From Rhizoctonia solani (taxonomy: Eukaryota > Basidiomycota > Agaricomycetes > Cantharellales > Ceratobasidiaceae), in contig NC_057373.1 in the NCBI RefSeq assembly GCF_016906535.1, positions 868,001 to 932,000 of the forward strand: 64,000 nucleotides of DNA, read 5' to 3'. Under the pieces are notes generated by a model. It worked only from the letters and a program-made list of their open reading frames with translations. It did no database searches and had not been told where the DNA came from. Both the position numbers and the translations under genes were made by a program. Positions 1-11,355 of the stretch are shown here, one piece after another; position 1 is the stretch's first letter, and every line of letters begins with the position of its first letter.

Positions 1-674
1 CCGCAATCAACATGCGCATCAATGATGTTCCTGACAAATTCTCTCAAAAGTAATTGCTGCTTACCCTCTATTGCTTACCTCATTACTCATTGCTATTTTA
101 AGGATCGGTGATGACTGCATTCCTTACGACCTCACTCCTCCTGCTACTAGACCCTTCGAGTTCGATAGCATCGCCATTATGAACAATGGACGTTGCGCCT
201 CCTCATGCAGCCTGTTCACTATTTCCATGCGCACCAAGTACAACGTTAAAACTGTGGTTGTTGGCGGAAAGCCCGGAACTACCCAGCAGTACTGTGGTGT
301 TGTCGGCGGACAGTCGCTCAACTTTGCTGCCATTGATAGTGATGTTAAGACTGCTGGGTTGAAAAACGATCCGCTTGCGCCTGCCGATTTTATCGGCGAT
401 AATTACCAAGGTATTACCTGGAAGCTAGGATACTCGATCTTGGACCAGAATCAATTCGAAGAGTTCAAGACTCATCCCGCTCAATTTGGTAGGATCTTAT
501 ACACTTGTCTCTTACAGCCATGCTAACGATATACTTTACAGCTTTCCCTCTTCTCCCCAATACGTAAGTTGCCGCTCGACCCTTTCCCATGTTTTTTTAC
601 TGACTTCATTATTCAGTGTCAATAACCCTATCGAGCTCTGGAAAGACGTCTCTAAGAGGCTCTGGCCCAATTGA
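1..674 (+). CDS. S41-family peptidase-like protein, 3' end (5' outside window)
   Basis: This is the C-terminal part of a tail-specific-protease-like (S41) secreted fungal protein. The conserved stretch reads MNNGRCASSCS, with the Ser that occupies the S41 nucleophile position. After it come a beta-rich segment and the final residues ELWKDVSKRLWPN before the stop at 672-674. Three introns restore one frame. The first runs from about 49 to 103 (AA|gt...ag|GATCGG), giving FSQKIGDDCIPYD. The second has its donor near 489 and its acceptor at 540. The third has its donor near 563 and its acceptor near 616. The start codon and the N-terminal half lie to the left of the window. The family assignment rests on the Ser motif and overall pattern. 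Whether it is an active protease cannot be judged from this fragment. Confidence 0.6.
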
Positions 675-973
675 ATTCCAAGCTAACTGGCGCTGGCTTT
701 TCCATTCCTTTGTACAACGCGTGTTTTAATGGATAGGCCTAATTTCTCCTCGATCCGGGTGTGCGAAGCGAGTTAAGAACATTGGCTAAGTACGCATACA
801 TGTAGCGAAATGGCAAAGACATTTCTTTGCTTCTACGCTCTAACTACCAGAAATGAGCCTGCGCATTCCCTTTCAGCCCATCAGCTAGAATTACGGAATC
901 ATCTGGTAGCAACGCCCACAGATTGGGAGAGCTACACCAAGTAGCCGTATAACTAGACCTGAGAGGGGAAGAG

Positions 974-2150
974 CTAAAACATCGATGCTGCATAGGAGCA
1001 ATGGGCCTGGTGTCGACAGGAACATGACGTGACACCATCGCCTGTCCAAACGTCCAAGTTACCACCAGGGTGTACGTGATCAATGCTCACCCATCCCATA
1101 GTGGATCCAAATTGAGGTAGGACACCAGGCCTAATTCCAAGGCACACTTGAATTGGACGTGGTACAGCTGGTTCATACAGACCGCTAGCTTGAGTGCAAA
1201 TGCTGGGAAGTGAAGTTCGTGTGGGCATATGTACTATCGGTCTGCTGTTGGCTCTCGCCACGAGGTTCACAGCGAAAGTCGAATTAGCCGATGACGAAAA
1301 ACGAGCTCCCAGGATATTACGTTCTTTGGTCATCCGGGTACTCGAAACTGGGTTACAGATCACAATGTTTAAATCCTTAAGAACTCTATTGTGCAAAGCT
1401 TTCCGGATAAGAGCAGGAGGATTTGGCCTCTTGTTTGAAGGTGAAGAGCATTGCGAAAAGTTGAAAATGGCATCTTCTGGGTCCGGATCTACTGAAGAAT
1501 TTAGACAAATATTAGCGGCGATAAATATATTTTGAATGAGATTGGGCACTACCAATATATCCATACAGTTCGAGAGTGTGTTCCAAAACCGCCTCTGGAG
1601 TTGGAGCTGCTCTTGTAGAAATGAAAGTATTGTTTATATCCACGCCCTCACCAAAAGAATTGGGTACTAAACCTTGATTATTAAACTTATTGAAGACAAG
1701 AAATATGGTCGCAATGAGGGCACAGCTCCCGAGAACTAGGTAGATAGATGGAGCGAGCGGTACTGTATGATACCCCTTGAAAGTTGTACTAATGCAGAGC
1801 TCGGGGCCGCCAGATATCCCCATAGGAAGCGGAAGAGAATGATAGGTAGCACGTAGATCTAAGAAGTTTCCCGAAGGGTAGGCAGCTGAAGGTAGTGTAT
1901 CGGAATCAATAATTGAAGGTATACTGGATAGCTGGTCTTCAGCGTGGAGCGAGGGATTGTTTTTTGAATCGGCGTTACTCAGGTCAAACTCTGGCAGCAC
2001 CTCGGATTCTTCTTCGTCCGTGTTGACAAGGATAAAGTCTACCGAAACAGGTAAATCTGGTCTATTCTTCATGGGCAAGTATGAGTAATTCCGGAGTCGC
2101 TTGAGAGCATATTCAGACAAAAACCCGAAAATAACAGCAAGTTGGACCAT
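974..2150 (-). CDS. Uncharacterised predicted membrane protein
   Basis: I do not recognise this protein. It has two exons: 2150-1553, then intron 1552-1492 (gtagtg...ttcttcag, 61 nt), then 1490s down to the stop at 974. Splicing joins ...LELYGYI to VDPDPEDAIFNF in one frame, for a product of about 370 residues. Residues 1-15 are hydrophobic (MVQLAVIFGFLSEYA). A clear membrane segment, SIYLVLGSCALIATIFLVF, lies around residues 145-165. The region between is acidic and Ser-rich. The C-terminal half follows the membrane segment and has several Cys and Asn-x-Ser/Thr sites, compatible with an extracytoplasmic single-pass topology. The gene is head-to-head with Lunapark, with about 225 bases between the two starts. 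The intron and continuous frame make it a credible gene, but I can give no function. Confidence 0.5.
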
Positions 2151-2375
2151 GCATAAGCCCGGAGTTGGTGGTAGCCAAGGGCGGGAGTGGGGCGGAGGAT
2201 GTCTAATATTAAAGTTACAAATAGTCAGGAGTTAGGGGCTAGCGATTGTCATTTGGGATTGTTTGCAGCCAGGGCTTTGTTGCACGACCCACGTGATATG
2301 TCAATGCCAGCGAATTTCCACACTCGAACAATTGGGGTCAACGTGTGACGCAGTGCCTTGCTGCATACCTCCATC

Positions 2376-3816
2376 ATGGGTTTGTTCTCGTGGCTTTCGT
2401 CCAAGGCAAGTAAATTCTATAATCCAATTCGGTGATGATTACCGGAAATTTTAGAAGGCTCCCAGCGATACAGAAGTTCTTGAAGCCATAGCAGAGTCTA
2501 TCCGCACCAGGGATGAACATCTCTCAGAAATCCGACTGCGCGAAAAAAGAGCAAGCCTTTTGTTCTCGCTCTACTCTATGGGTATCTGGGGTATCTATCT
2601 TGCTGCTTGGTTCACTTCTGTACTTCCCTCCTTCGAGGGCCACCAAACACCTTGGAACTGGAGAATCCCAAAGTCGGTTGACAAAGTAGTGCTCCTGACG
2701 CCAGCAGTCCTTGGCCCTTTTTTGTGAGCAATAAAACTTCTCTGTTTTGCGGCAGTAACTGAACTTACGGGAATTCGATCGAAAGGATATACCAGGTCAG
2801 AAGGCTGGTCCAGTCCTGGTACAAACGGCAAGAGGCGCTCGAAGGTATGCATACATGTGAATCATGCTGCACTGCAAGTGTTCACTAGAGGTTTTAGAGG
2901 CTGAGTTAAAAAAGTTGCGCGCCGAACAAAAGAAGAAAGTGGAAGAGGTGAAGGCTAAATACAACTTTGACAAGATTAGGGCACTTATTGAAACTCAAGC
3001 GGAGTCCCCCCGGCGGGTGAGCACCAGTTATGCACCTACCTTGAGTGCTATTCGTAATATTATCACAGGAGGATCCCAACTCTAACCTGCGACAACGCGC
3101 CATTACAATGAACCCTACGGCTCCACGTATGCCTGCTAGACAGATTAACCAGAGGGTACAACCGCCCCTTGACACTCGCTCCCCGCACATGCTCCAAGTC
3201 CCTGGTTAGTCAGGATCTTAATGTATTGCTTCCCGTTGATACCAACACTTTTGTTTATTAGGGGCTGCACCGCCTAGGCCTATGCTACCGCCACAGAGGG
3301 GGTGGCTTGACAAAGTAGCCGACAAAGTGCTGGGTGAAGACGAGAGCCCAGTAGGTGAGTAGTCCTATCTGTCCTTCGAAAGGTATGGTGGACTTATGTC
3401 ATCTCATTTGATAGGAATAGCCCAATCGCGTTATGCACTGATCTGTGAGAGATGTTTCTCGCACAATGGTTTGGTTAAGGAAAGCGAATGGGAGACTACC
3501 CGTACGTACCATCATAATTGGTTGTTATGCAAATCCAACTAATCCATGTTGCTCAGAGTATATTTGTCCGAAATGCGGTCACATGAATCTCTCCCCCAAG
3601 ACAAGGAAATCCGGAATTCCTATCTCCCCCCGCTCTCCGATTCCTATTTCCCCTCGCTCTCCGATTCTGTTTACCCCCACCACTGATGTGGCATCACGCG
3701 CCTCACATTCACCACTCTCACCGATACCGGGCTCTTCAGAGCCACCCTCCCAAGATCATCCATCCCAAGATCAACCTAACCCTGAGGAAATGGACGTTGA
3801 CACATCTTCGTCATAG
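2376..3816 (+). CDS. LNP1: Lunapark-family ER junction protein
   Basis: Lunapark stabilises three-way junctions of the endoplasmic reticulum network. The exons are 2376-2405, 2455-2723, 2786-2844, 2889-3016, 3069-3204, 3262-3354, 3415-3501 and 3557-3816. The start gives MGLFSWLSSK, as in fungal homologues. Two hydrophobic hairpin segments follow: LLFSLYSMGIWGIYLAAW, and VVLLTPAVLGPFLIY with the RRLVQSWYKR boundary. Next is a charged coiled coil (LEAELKKLRAEQKKKVEEV). The diagnostic C-terminal zinc ribbon then follows, with CxxC pairs in ALICERCFSHNG and YICPKCGHMN. The tail is Ser/Pro-rich with a repeated PISPRSP unit. Intron 1 uses a GC donor (AAG|gcaagt); the only nearby GT donor breaks the frame. 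No disruption is seen in the spliced frame. Confidence 0.9.
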
Positions 3817-3897
3817 CGCAACACCACGTTGTGATTTACTTGCTTCTAGATTCAACACGTTCATTCATTGTAGATTAAACAACACCAGGATGCCGAG

Positions 3898-6800
3898 TTA
3901 CCGTCGGTTGCGGCTCCCACTGCTCGTTCCACCTCCTGTACCCACACGTTTGATTTCCTCTGCATCTAATCCTGCCTCCTCCAGAATTCTTTCTACTTCT
4001 TTTAGCACTGGCCTGTATGTCTCTGTGATAGTATTGACAATATTGAGGATTGTATCAGAGTTATTTGTATGGAGCGACTGACCATATCTTTCTTCAGCAA
4101 GAGCAAATCCATCCCGCCTCAACAATTTGCCACGATTGTCGCTATTTTCATGTGCTTTCTGCGCCCAGTACTCGCCTACACTTCCGATTAACTTAGTTTG
4201 TATGCGCATTATATAATTAGCTTACGGGAGCGCGCATAGAACATGGCCAGAGTCTCCCCTGGAAGAGGGGTAGAAATAGCCTCTTCCGCAGATCGAGTCG
4301 TATCTTTGGAAACCCCCAGAAATGTTTGAGCTTGTTTTGTCAGCTCATCCTGTTTTATCTTGAAGTTAGATGCATTAAAATAAGGAGCGACTTGACTCAC
4401 AACCTCAGCATCCTCAGCATCATCATTCTCGTCAACTTCTGGCTCTTTCTCTGGCTCTGGCTTGTCGTCAGTCTCCATGGGTGTAACCTCTTTTCGATTT
4501 TCCTTTTCATTACGAACGGACCCTCTTTCTTCACCCTCGCTTCCATACTCATCTTCATCTTCATCTCCATCACTACCATCACTATCTCCCTCCGAGTCAT
4601 CTGAGTCATCAGAGGAGCTGTCGTCATTCTCCGCAAAAACAACATCGCATGGCTTCAGACAGACAAACCGATCGAGCTTGTCTAATTGGAGGCAATAAAA
4701 ATCATCCAGGGTGTATTCGCGGGAGCCACGCTCGAAAATTCCTCCGTATCTGAGGTTTATTGGTTAGGAATGAACTCCTGACTCAAAGCTAGGGTTAGAC
4801 TCACATATAGAGGGTATTGCGAAGTACGGCTAAGAGGGCGTTGTACCTCGGCAAGGGTATTGTCTGCTCAGGTTCTGTCGGAGTGCCCGGGGTTGCTACT
4901 TTGGGAGCAGACTGTGGCTGAACGTACATTCATCTCCCAATCAATACCCCAATGCAGTACATGCTATGCGCGGCAAGATATTTCCTCACCTGATCTGTTT
5001 CATCCATGTCTGTGTCACTTCCATCCTTTTGCGGTTTCTGCTGAGCTATTTGCGGCTTCTTCCCCTTTTGTTTTTGCTTTCGCAGAGTCAGGGAGATCCA
5101 GCGCCCATTTCCTGTCATTTGGTACCCGTACCTGTACTGACATCAGTCAAAACCGCAGTCTTGGGTGATTGGTAACTTACATGTCTTGATAGAAGACAGA
5201 TTCCATGGTTTCTTCGCTCGTGTCTTCGTCATAGACACCCCCAAACATGACCCCTGTTGATCTGGAGGCCCAGAGTGCCATCGTGCATCCAGATCGAGGC
5301 GTTGGTGCATATCCAACCTTCTTGCGTTTCTATGACGCGTCATGATGAGATACGCAACTTTAGACTAGGTTATACAACTCACCTCCCATTTTGGTTTCAG
5401 TGGATCTTCTGCATTCATTCTAATCATTAATCATTACGGTGACTCCCACACTTTATAACACAAGTATTTATACGCACTGCAGAAGCCAGGTGTCCTCTAG
5501 CGCTTTGCCCTCGACCCGTTTTCCCTTGACATACTCTTTGACGTAGCCTCCATGCAGTATCACACCCTCCGCAGTCGGGATAAAGGAAAATCCACTCCTT
5601 GCACTAGGACTGTTAAGTGATAGACGATCTAGAATAGGATCTGTAGTGCTCACGATGGCCTCTTAGCAGTAGGTCCAAATTCAATCTGCTTCCAGGTATA
5701 TAGCTGGGTGTCAAATAACCAAAGATCATCAAAGTATTTGGCTGAACAATAAGGTTAAAGTGTACGCAATAGACTAGGCACTTGTAGATACGCTTACTTT
5801 TGATTCCTGGATCATTAAATCCACCAAAAAGCAAGATGTAATGTTTCCACATTGCCATCCTGTGCCCGGAGCGAGCGCTCGGGCTTGTCTGTATGCATAC
5901 CATTATCAGTCACAGAAGCGCGAGGCCGGATCTGAGGGTGCAAACTTTGGTCTCTATTCTTTCCCACGATTTTGTCTCAATAGAAAATACCCAAAAGTCC
6001 CGGTACTGACCGGTGGATCAGTATCCAAACCATGCAAACCATGCACGGCTAGCAAATACTCACGTGATGGAAGGTGGTCTGGTTTAACGAGCTAAATTCG
6101 CCACCTGCGAATGAATTCAACGGACTTGGTGCTCAGTTAGTGATTATATATACGAACCGAATAAAAACAGCTGTCCTCCGCTGGCTGGGCTTGAGGCAAC
6201 TGCGTGCGCGGAACGGGGTGATGGGGATGTAGGCGAGGTATACAGGCGCCATTCATTCTTGTCTGGGGAATAACTATGGTCAATGTGAGATGTCAATGTC
6301 AATTAGACTCTTGTTTTTGCTACATACCGATAAACATCGTTGTAGAAATGCTGAAAATTTCCCAAATTAAATGACCCTTTGTGTTGCGCACATTCATACT
6401 ACTCACAGCTTTTCCATCTTCGCTGAAGTATTCCCCGCCAATGCACCACAAATAATTTCCGCTCGGACAAGCTACGCCCCTGGGACTTCAGCGCCTAGTA
6501 CCAGTGTCTAGTGAATCCACTGACCCGTGAGTGTAGAGTTTGCCCTTCGGGAAGGTGGTCCAGTGCTGATCTCTTCGGTAACTTTGTGGGCCTAGCATTT
6601 CCATAGTCAGATAGGCATCTACGAAATCAGATTGCCAATTTCCCCCACCTTTTCCCAATCTTGTCTCATCTACATTACTTGTGCAATATAGTATTTTAGC
6701 GGCCATGTGTGCGAAGGTAATTTACGCAGCTACAGACCTGTTCGAGTATAGCTTCCAAGTCATCACCCCCCTCCTCCTTTCCTTTGGCCTTTTTGGCTAC

Positions 6801-6947
6801 TTTGGTTTCTCGTTTTGCTTGTTTCTCATTCGCCTTGGCTTTCTTCGCAGCCTAGTAGAAGTTGATTAGAGTTAGTAGGAACGCAATTTACATATAGGTG
6901 CTATAATTCACCTTGGCAGCCGCTTTACCTGCTTTAGCCTTGGCCAT
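3898..6947 (-). CDS. Kelch-repeat protein, KLHDC4/Kel3 family with C-terminal DUF4110
   Basis: The start at 6947 gives a Lys/Ala-rich basic N-terminus ([12 protein letters not shown]) and then [20 protein letters not shown] run of kelch blades follows. Motifs seen are [64 protein letters not shown] text followed by [42 protein letters not shown] and [15 protein letters not shown]. An acidic Ser/Asp/Glu-rich stretch precedes the conserved C-terminal block [17 protein letters not shown], then [22 protein letters not shown]. About a dozen short introns each restore frame, including 6604-6660 and 6485-6534 regions that at first look broken. One example is the junction at about 4203-4251, which joins ARSR to EYWAQ. 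Yeast Kel3 and human KLHDC4 are the relatives; their exact role is not established. No frameshift is needed. Confidence 0.85.
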
Positions 6948-7098
6948 ATGGGGGTGAAGAAATTGGGTCGAACTTAGAACGATCTGGCGCTAATGTAGCC
7001 TGGGCTTACCACGCATCACGTGCCTCGCGTCGTCTCTTTCCACGCCTCCCCACATACTTGTTCCTGAAATCTCTGTTAGGCACTAGTTTCGTATAGTC

Positions 7099-9035
7099 AT
7101 GACTCAATCAGAAGCAGGGCCTTCCACAGCTCCTGACATACCCCTCAGGGAAATGGGAGGCTCACCGTCCAATGGCACTGTATCTGAACAATTTGTAGTA
7201 GAACAAGAGCGGAGAACTCGAAGGCGGAGACATCCTAGTGGTGATATACATATCCGGTAAGCTATGGTAACGCTACCAGAGTGAGGACAAAACGAAGAAT
7301 ATTATAGCCCTGAGGACCTAGATACGAATGCGACTCGCATTCAAATGTGAGTATCCCACATCACGCATTCATCATTTTGGTAACTAAATCAGCGCTGTTC
7401 TTATTTACAGAATACGGAGGGAAATGTACTTATTAATGGAACAGGTTCATTTTTCAAAACTAATATGCCACTGCAAGTATATTTATCTCCAGCATTAGCC
7501 CAATTCATCTACAAGCGCGTTTGTGATTCACTTCTTCTCAACATTCCTCATCGCGTTTTCGGCATGTGTTACTACTCTGGAAACTCTTCCCGCCTTTAGG
7601 TCATCTAGCGAACGAGGTATGTAAAGCAAATAATCCTCATGATGCCGGCTTACTGATCACCTACGGCAAGCCAGTCTGGTTTGGTATCGAAACTGCTCTG
7701 GTTGCGTTATTTACGCTTGAATATGGAGCTCGCTGCTTCGCACATTCTGAGACTTGGTCACAGCTCTGGAGTTGGGCCACCAGTTTCTTTCCTATCCTCG
7801 ACCTAATCGCCATACTACCCTTTTATCTTTTGCTCATACTGAAATTCGATATGGTAAGTATTTTCTATAGCTAATAAGTAAAGGGATCGACACCAATCAT
7901 CGCATAAAGACAGCCATCTTTCGATTCTCGATCTTAAGGGTATTTCGGTATGTCAGCTTCTGTGGCACCGAATACTTCTGATAATAAGTACAGGCTTTTG
8001 CGAGTGTTTCGACCATTTCGATACAGCAATACCATTCTGCTGTGCGTGTATAACACTTAGTCTCCCTATTTGAACTAACTTACCGCACTTAGTACGATCG
8101 AGGTCATGTTCCTAGCAGTCAAAAGATCAAGAGACGCTCTATTTGCATTGGGATTCTTCGTAATGACAACGTTGGTGGTATTTTCAACCCTGATGTGGGT
8201 CTCTTAACTATGACGTTTCTGGGACGCTGAGCATTGCTAATAGTTACTTCGCTGAGCGTGGAACTTGGGATACAACACTCGAGGCGTTTGTTAATTCAGA
8301 TGGTGATCCCACTCAGTTCGATGTAGGTTCTGCATACCCTGTACGTGAATTGGTACTTATTTTGGTTAATTTAGTCCATTCCGGCGGCAGCCTGGTGAGT
8401 ACTTGAGCATATTAAATATGAACTTACCCAACGATAAACCCTCTAAACTAGGTTTGTGCTCGTTAGTAAGTATGTCACAAGGTTCATATAAACCTTTACT
8501 TACATTGTTATAGCTATTACCACTGTGGGTTATGGAGACATTATACCCCGATCCTTCTTGGGCCGTTTATTATCAGTTCCTTTGTTACTATTTGGTCTCT
8601 TGCTTATTGCTCTCCCGAGCTTCGTCTTGGGTCGCGAATTTGCTGCTGTCTGGGAGTATATGGGTGGGAATGTGGTAGGTATACTATCGTACTGCCCTGA
8701 AGAAAGCACTGAATTAAACAACCAAACAGCTTCAGGGTAATGATGAAGCGGTGGCTGAAGCAAGGCGACACCTGAATGATACTCCCCTGCTCAGTCGAAC
8801 GCCGCTTTCTAGAGCAAGGTCCGCTAGTTATGTGCCATTAGATGATGAAGTCAACATCTCGCCTAACACGAGCGAGAGGAGGAAGGATTTAACGAACCTA
8901 AAGTTGGCTCAAAATCAGCAAGCATTGAGCAAACAGATCGACCAGCTGGCCGAACTTATAAGGATACAGGCAGAGGAGCTGAAAATGGTCAAAGAACTTC
9001 TCGCAAAAAGCTCTATTGATACATTGGGTGGATAG
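7099..9035 (+). CDS. Voltage-gated potassium channel (Kv-like, fungal)
   Basis: A single-subunit voltage-gated K+ channel of the plasma membrane. The cytosolic N-terminus starts MTQSEAGPSTAPDIP. S1 is in AFVIHFFSTFLIAFSACVTT. S2 is in WFGIETALVALFTLEYGAR. S3 is in FFPILDLIAILPFYLLLI. The S4 sensor has Arg residues in FRFSILRLLRVFRPFRYS. S5 lies in DALFALGFFVMTTLVVF. The pore helix and selectivity filter read AAAWFVLVTITTVGYGD, and S6 is LLLFGLLLIALPSFVLG. The C-terminal tail ends in a coiled coil (LSKQIDQLAELIRIQAEELK), suggesting oligomerisation. It has about ten introns. One junction (about 7617-7675) does not join in phase by the signals I can see, so a small indel or unusual intron may be present there. 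TVGYGD makes K+ selectivity the natural reading. Confidence 0.87.
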
Positions 9036-9237
9036 AAGAGTTTGTATATGGTTTGTCTTGTGTTTATGGTCTTATTCAAATTTGACTGCCAGAACGTGTG
9101 TAATTTATATTGGGGGTGAGCCACCTATTTACAATGACCGAGCAGTCCTCCGCTAGCGATGGTTTCTAATTCGCTGATGATAACGTTTGGATTTCTTTTG
9201 GGCCTTTTGTTGGACTAATGGCGAATTCTCAGCCAGT
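9036..9237. other. Intergenic, 3' flank of the channel gene
   Basis: Short non-coding stretch between the channel stop codon and the left end of the inverted-repeat element. I see no gene here. Confidence 0.5.
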
Positions 9238-10033
9238 GGGTACGTTTCCGTAAGGACTTTAGAACGCCTCAAGCGTTCTAAAGTTGAATTTGGGTTTGTG
9301 GACCACCTCGGATGCATTTTGCACCGTGGAATTGCGTGTGAAATCGCCTCGGAAACAGTTTGGGAGCGCAAGGAGGGGGTGTCCTAAAGGTTTGGAACGA
9401 TGATTTGGAAGGGGGGGTCGACCCCCCCCCCTTCTAAACTTTAGAACGTACCATTGAGTTTAGAACAGACCACGATTGTCTGATAAGATAAGATTGCCTG
9501 ATTGTTGGCCAAATCAGGCCATCAGTGCCTCGGCGTTACTGCATATATTTGTATCACAATTACATTATTTACACAGCACTGTAGATATGTATGATAGATT
9601 CAACGCAACATGACTCGAATGAATTGGAACAATGTTCCACTAACTAGTGTAAGATGCTTGTGTAGAATAAAAGTAATCTGTCAAAGCACTTTACATATCC
9701 AAGGGTTGATAAGCATTGCGCGCCCCTATTGCCAGCGTCCTGCACCATTCCGCCATATCACACATAGTTGCACACCACACACGCTGCATACGCTAAACTA
9801 AACTAAGCTAAACAGACAAAGTTCAAGCAAAAGAAAATGACATTTTATTTACATGATTATTCTATAATAAGTCTATCAAGAAACATGCCCATGGCTTACG
9901 GAAAGCCACTTTAGAACGGCCCAGTGCTGGTCCAAGCCAGCACAGCCTCCCATCCTCGGACCGAATCCGTCCCGTCCCGACGGACCGATTTAGAACACCC
10001 CAATAGTTCTAAATTCCTTAAGGAAACGTACCC
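9238..10033. mobile_element. Candidate non-autonomous inverted-repeat element (MITE-like)
   Basis: The left end begins GGGTACGTTTCCgTAAGGA (9238) and the right end finishes TCCTTaAGGAAACGTACCC (10033), which are inverted copies of each other. Inside each terminus lies a second palindrome made of TTTAGAAC and GTTCTAAA (9258-9283 and 9989-10012). Further TTTAGAAC copies occur near 9441, 9460 and 9911. The triplet AGT sits just outside both ends (9235-9237 and 10034-10036), a possible 3-bp target duplication. No transposase-like frame is present in the 796 bases, so it would depend on an enzyme encoded elsewhere. The superfamily is unknown to me; the short AGT match could be chance. Confidence 0.6.
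9409..9434. repeat. Perfect poly-G/poly-C palindrome
   Basis: A run of seven G, then TCGA, then ten C, flanked by AA and TT, forms a hairpin centred at 9419. It lies inside the inverted-repeat element, between its left subterminal repeats. Confidence 0.75.
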
Positions 10034-10513
10034 AGTATCAGACGTACGCGACGCATACAGCTTACTTTCAGAATTATATATGCATCTGGAAAGCTATTCA
10101 TGGTACAGACCAGTGCTTGTTAGGCGTCGGCAGCAAAACGGGCAGATCCGAAGCCCAATAAGCATATTGGGTGGTACGCGACAACGCCTATGTTGTGAAT
10201 CCAGACACTGTGACAGCTTGCAACATCCGTCCAAGGTCCTGGCGACGACGTTAATTTCCAATTTGGATTTTACTACAAAAGAACAACTATACTCCTAATG
10301 ACAGCAAGGCCAAACGCGACAACTAAGTGGACGGAAAGTTATTATATCCGGACGTCGCGAACGCGTCGGCTTCCATCGCTGCCGCGGGGCTTAATAAAGG
10401 GGGAGGTAATCGAGCACGAGGATACATACTAAACCCCGCCCCCCTCCCTGCCACATGTGAGTATTGAATAAATGGATGTTCACATACTCTAATAAATACT
10501 CTGATACCTTAGA

Positions 10514-10819
10514 ATGAAGCTACAGTCATCTGGACTATTGTTTATCTTTGGCATGTTCAGCCTGGCAAGCGCAAACCCAGCGCTCAGAGCCGGGCTTGAT
10601 CCAAACATCCCGCACCCTGAAGCCGGGGTCGCAACTCCTACTGCAATTTCGCACTCAATTTATTCTGAAAGTATAGAGCCAAGGCGAGAAGTTATTGGAT
10701 GTGAATCAGCACGTTCGCTACTCGGGCGCATCTTACTACCACGGCCCTGCTCTGATGATGAGCCCCAGGCACCAACTCGACGAAAAAATAGGGTGTTTCG
10801 TCCTCGTGCTCATCCTTGA
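10514..10819 (+). CDS. Small secreted protein (effector-like), unknown function
   Basis: Single-exon frame of 101 residues with a textbook signal peptide: MKLQSSG, then the hydrophobic core LLFIFGMFSLASA, with a likely cut after SLASA. The mature part is about 80 residues, Pro/Arg-rich, with two cysteines (in VIGCESAR and RPCSDDE), and ends in a strongly basic RRKNRVFRPRAHP. I recognise no family. A run of A/T-rich sequence with TATA-like motifs precedes the start. The arrangement is typical of fungal small secreted proteins, but a lone short frame without introns has weaker support than the spliced genes. It sits between the inverted-repeat element and a decayed gene region. Confidence 0.45.
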   Translation: MKLQSSGLLFIFGMFSLASANPALRAGLDPNIPHPEAGVATPTAISHSIYSESIEPRREVIGCESARSLLGRILLPRPCSDDEPQAPTRRKNRVFRPRAHP

Positions 10820-10896
10820 CTAATCTCATCATGAGTGACATCAAGTCTGTTTTCTGCGAATGACCTTGCTTATCGATATATCAACTTGTATTTCAT

Positions 10897-11355
10897 TCAA
10901 GTGTTTTGAACTACGTTTGTATTATGTACAGATACCATGTAAAATAGTTCTGCTTTATAGAATTCGTAAACAACCTTTACCACATCCAATAGAGTGCGCT
11001 TGCGGATGGTATCCAAACAGTATTTTATAAAGGTGGTGGTGAAGTCGAGCCTGGGATGATGCGCCACAGCCTCCAAATGCGGATTCGAAATCCAGGCCAA
11101 ACGACACATGTTCACCTCTCGGGCTCTGGTATAAATTTCGTATCTTCGTTGTGCCTGCCCAGAAATGTCGATCCCATTGATCAAACGTAACTGGGCGTAT
11201 TTAAACGCGACGCCGCGCGCGTAATGCTGTGTGCAAGAGAGAATAAGCTCTTGCCATTGGGTGGGTTTCGTACGTACCGCTCCATCCCGTCCACACCTAC
11301 AGCTGCTTCTACTCTCACTTTCAGAAATGGCCCGTCCGCTCGAGGAATCGGACAC
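10897..11355 (-). CDS. Hypothetical protein, overlaps the start of the armadillo-type gene
   Basis: Open frame of 152 residues on the minus strand. Its C-terminal two thirds look protein-like, with amphipathic helices and few low-complexity residues (YARGVAFKYAQLRLINGIDI, then TLLDVVKVVYEFYKAELFYM). I do not recognise it. Its N-terminal part (Ser/Arg-rich) overlaps antisense the probable start of the gene beginning at 11326, so the true start may be an internal or spliced one. It could also be a chance frame. Confidence 0.25.
   Translation of the reverse strand: MSDSSSGRAISESESRSSCRCGRDGAVRTKPTQWQELILSCTQHYARGVAFKYAQLRLINGIDISGQAQRRYEIYTRAREVNMCRLAWISNPHLEAVAHHPRLDFTTTFIKYCLDTIRKRTLLDVVKVVYEFYKAELFYMVSVHNTNVVQNT

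Noticed and set aside
6480..6710. Apparent break in the kelch gene
   Set aside because: Introns with acceptors at GCTAG|GCCCAC and GCGTAG|CTTGTC restore the sequence [18 protein letters not shown] and [14 protein letters not shown] without any indel.
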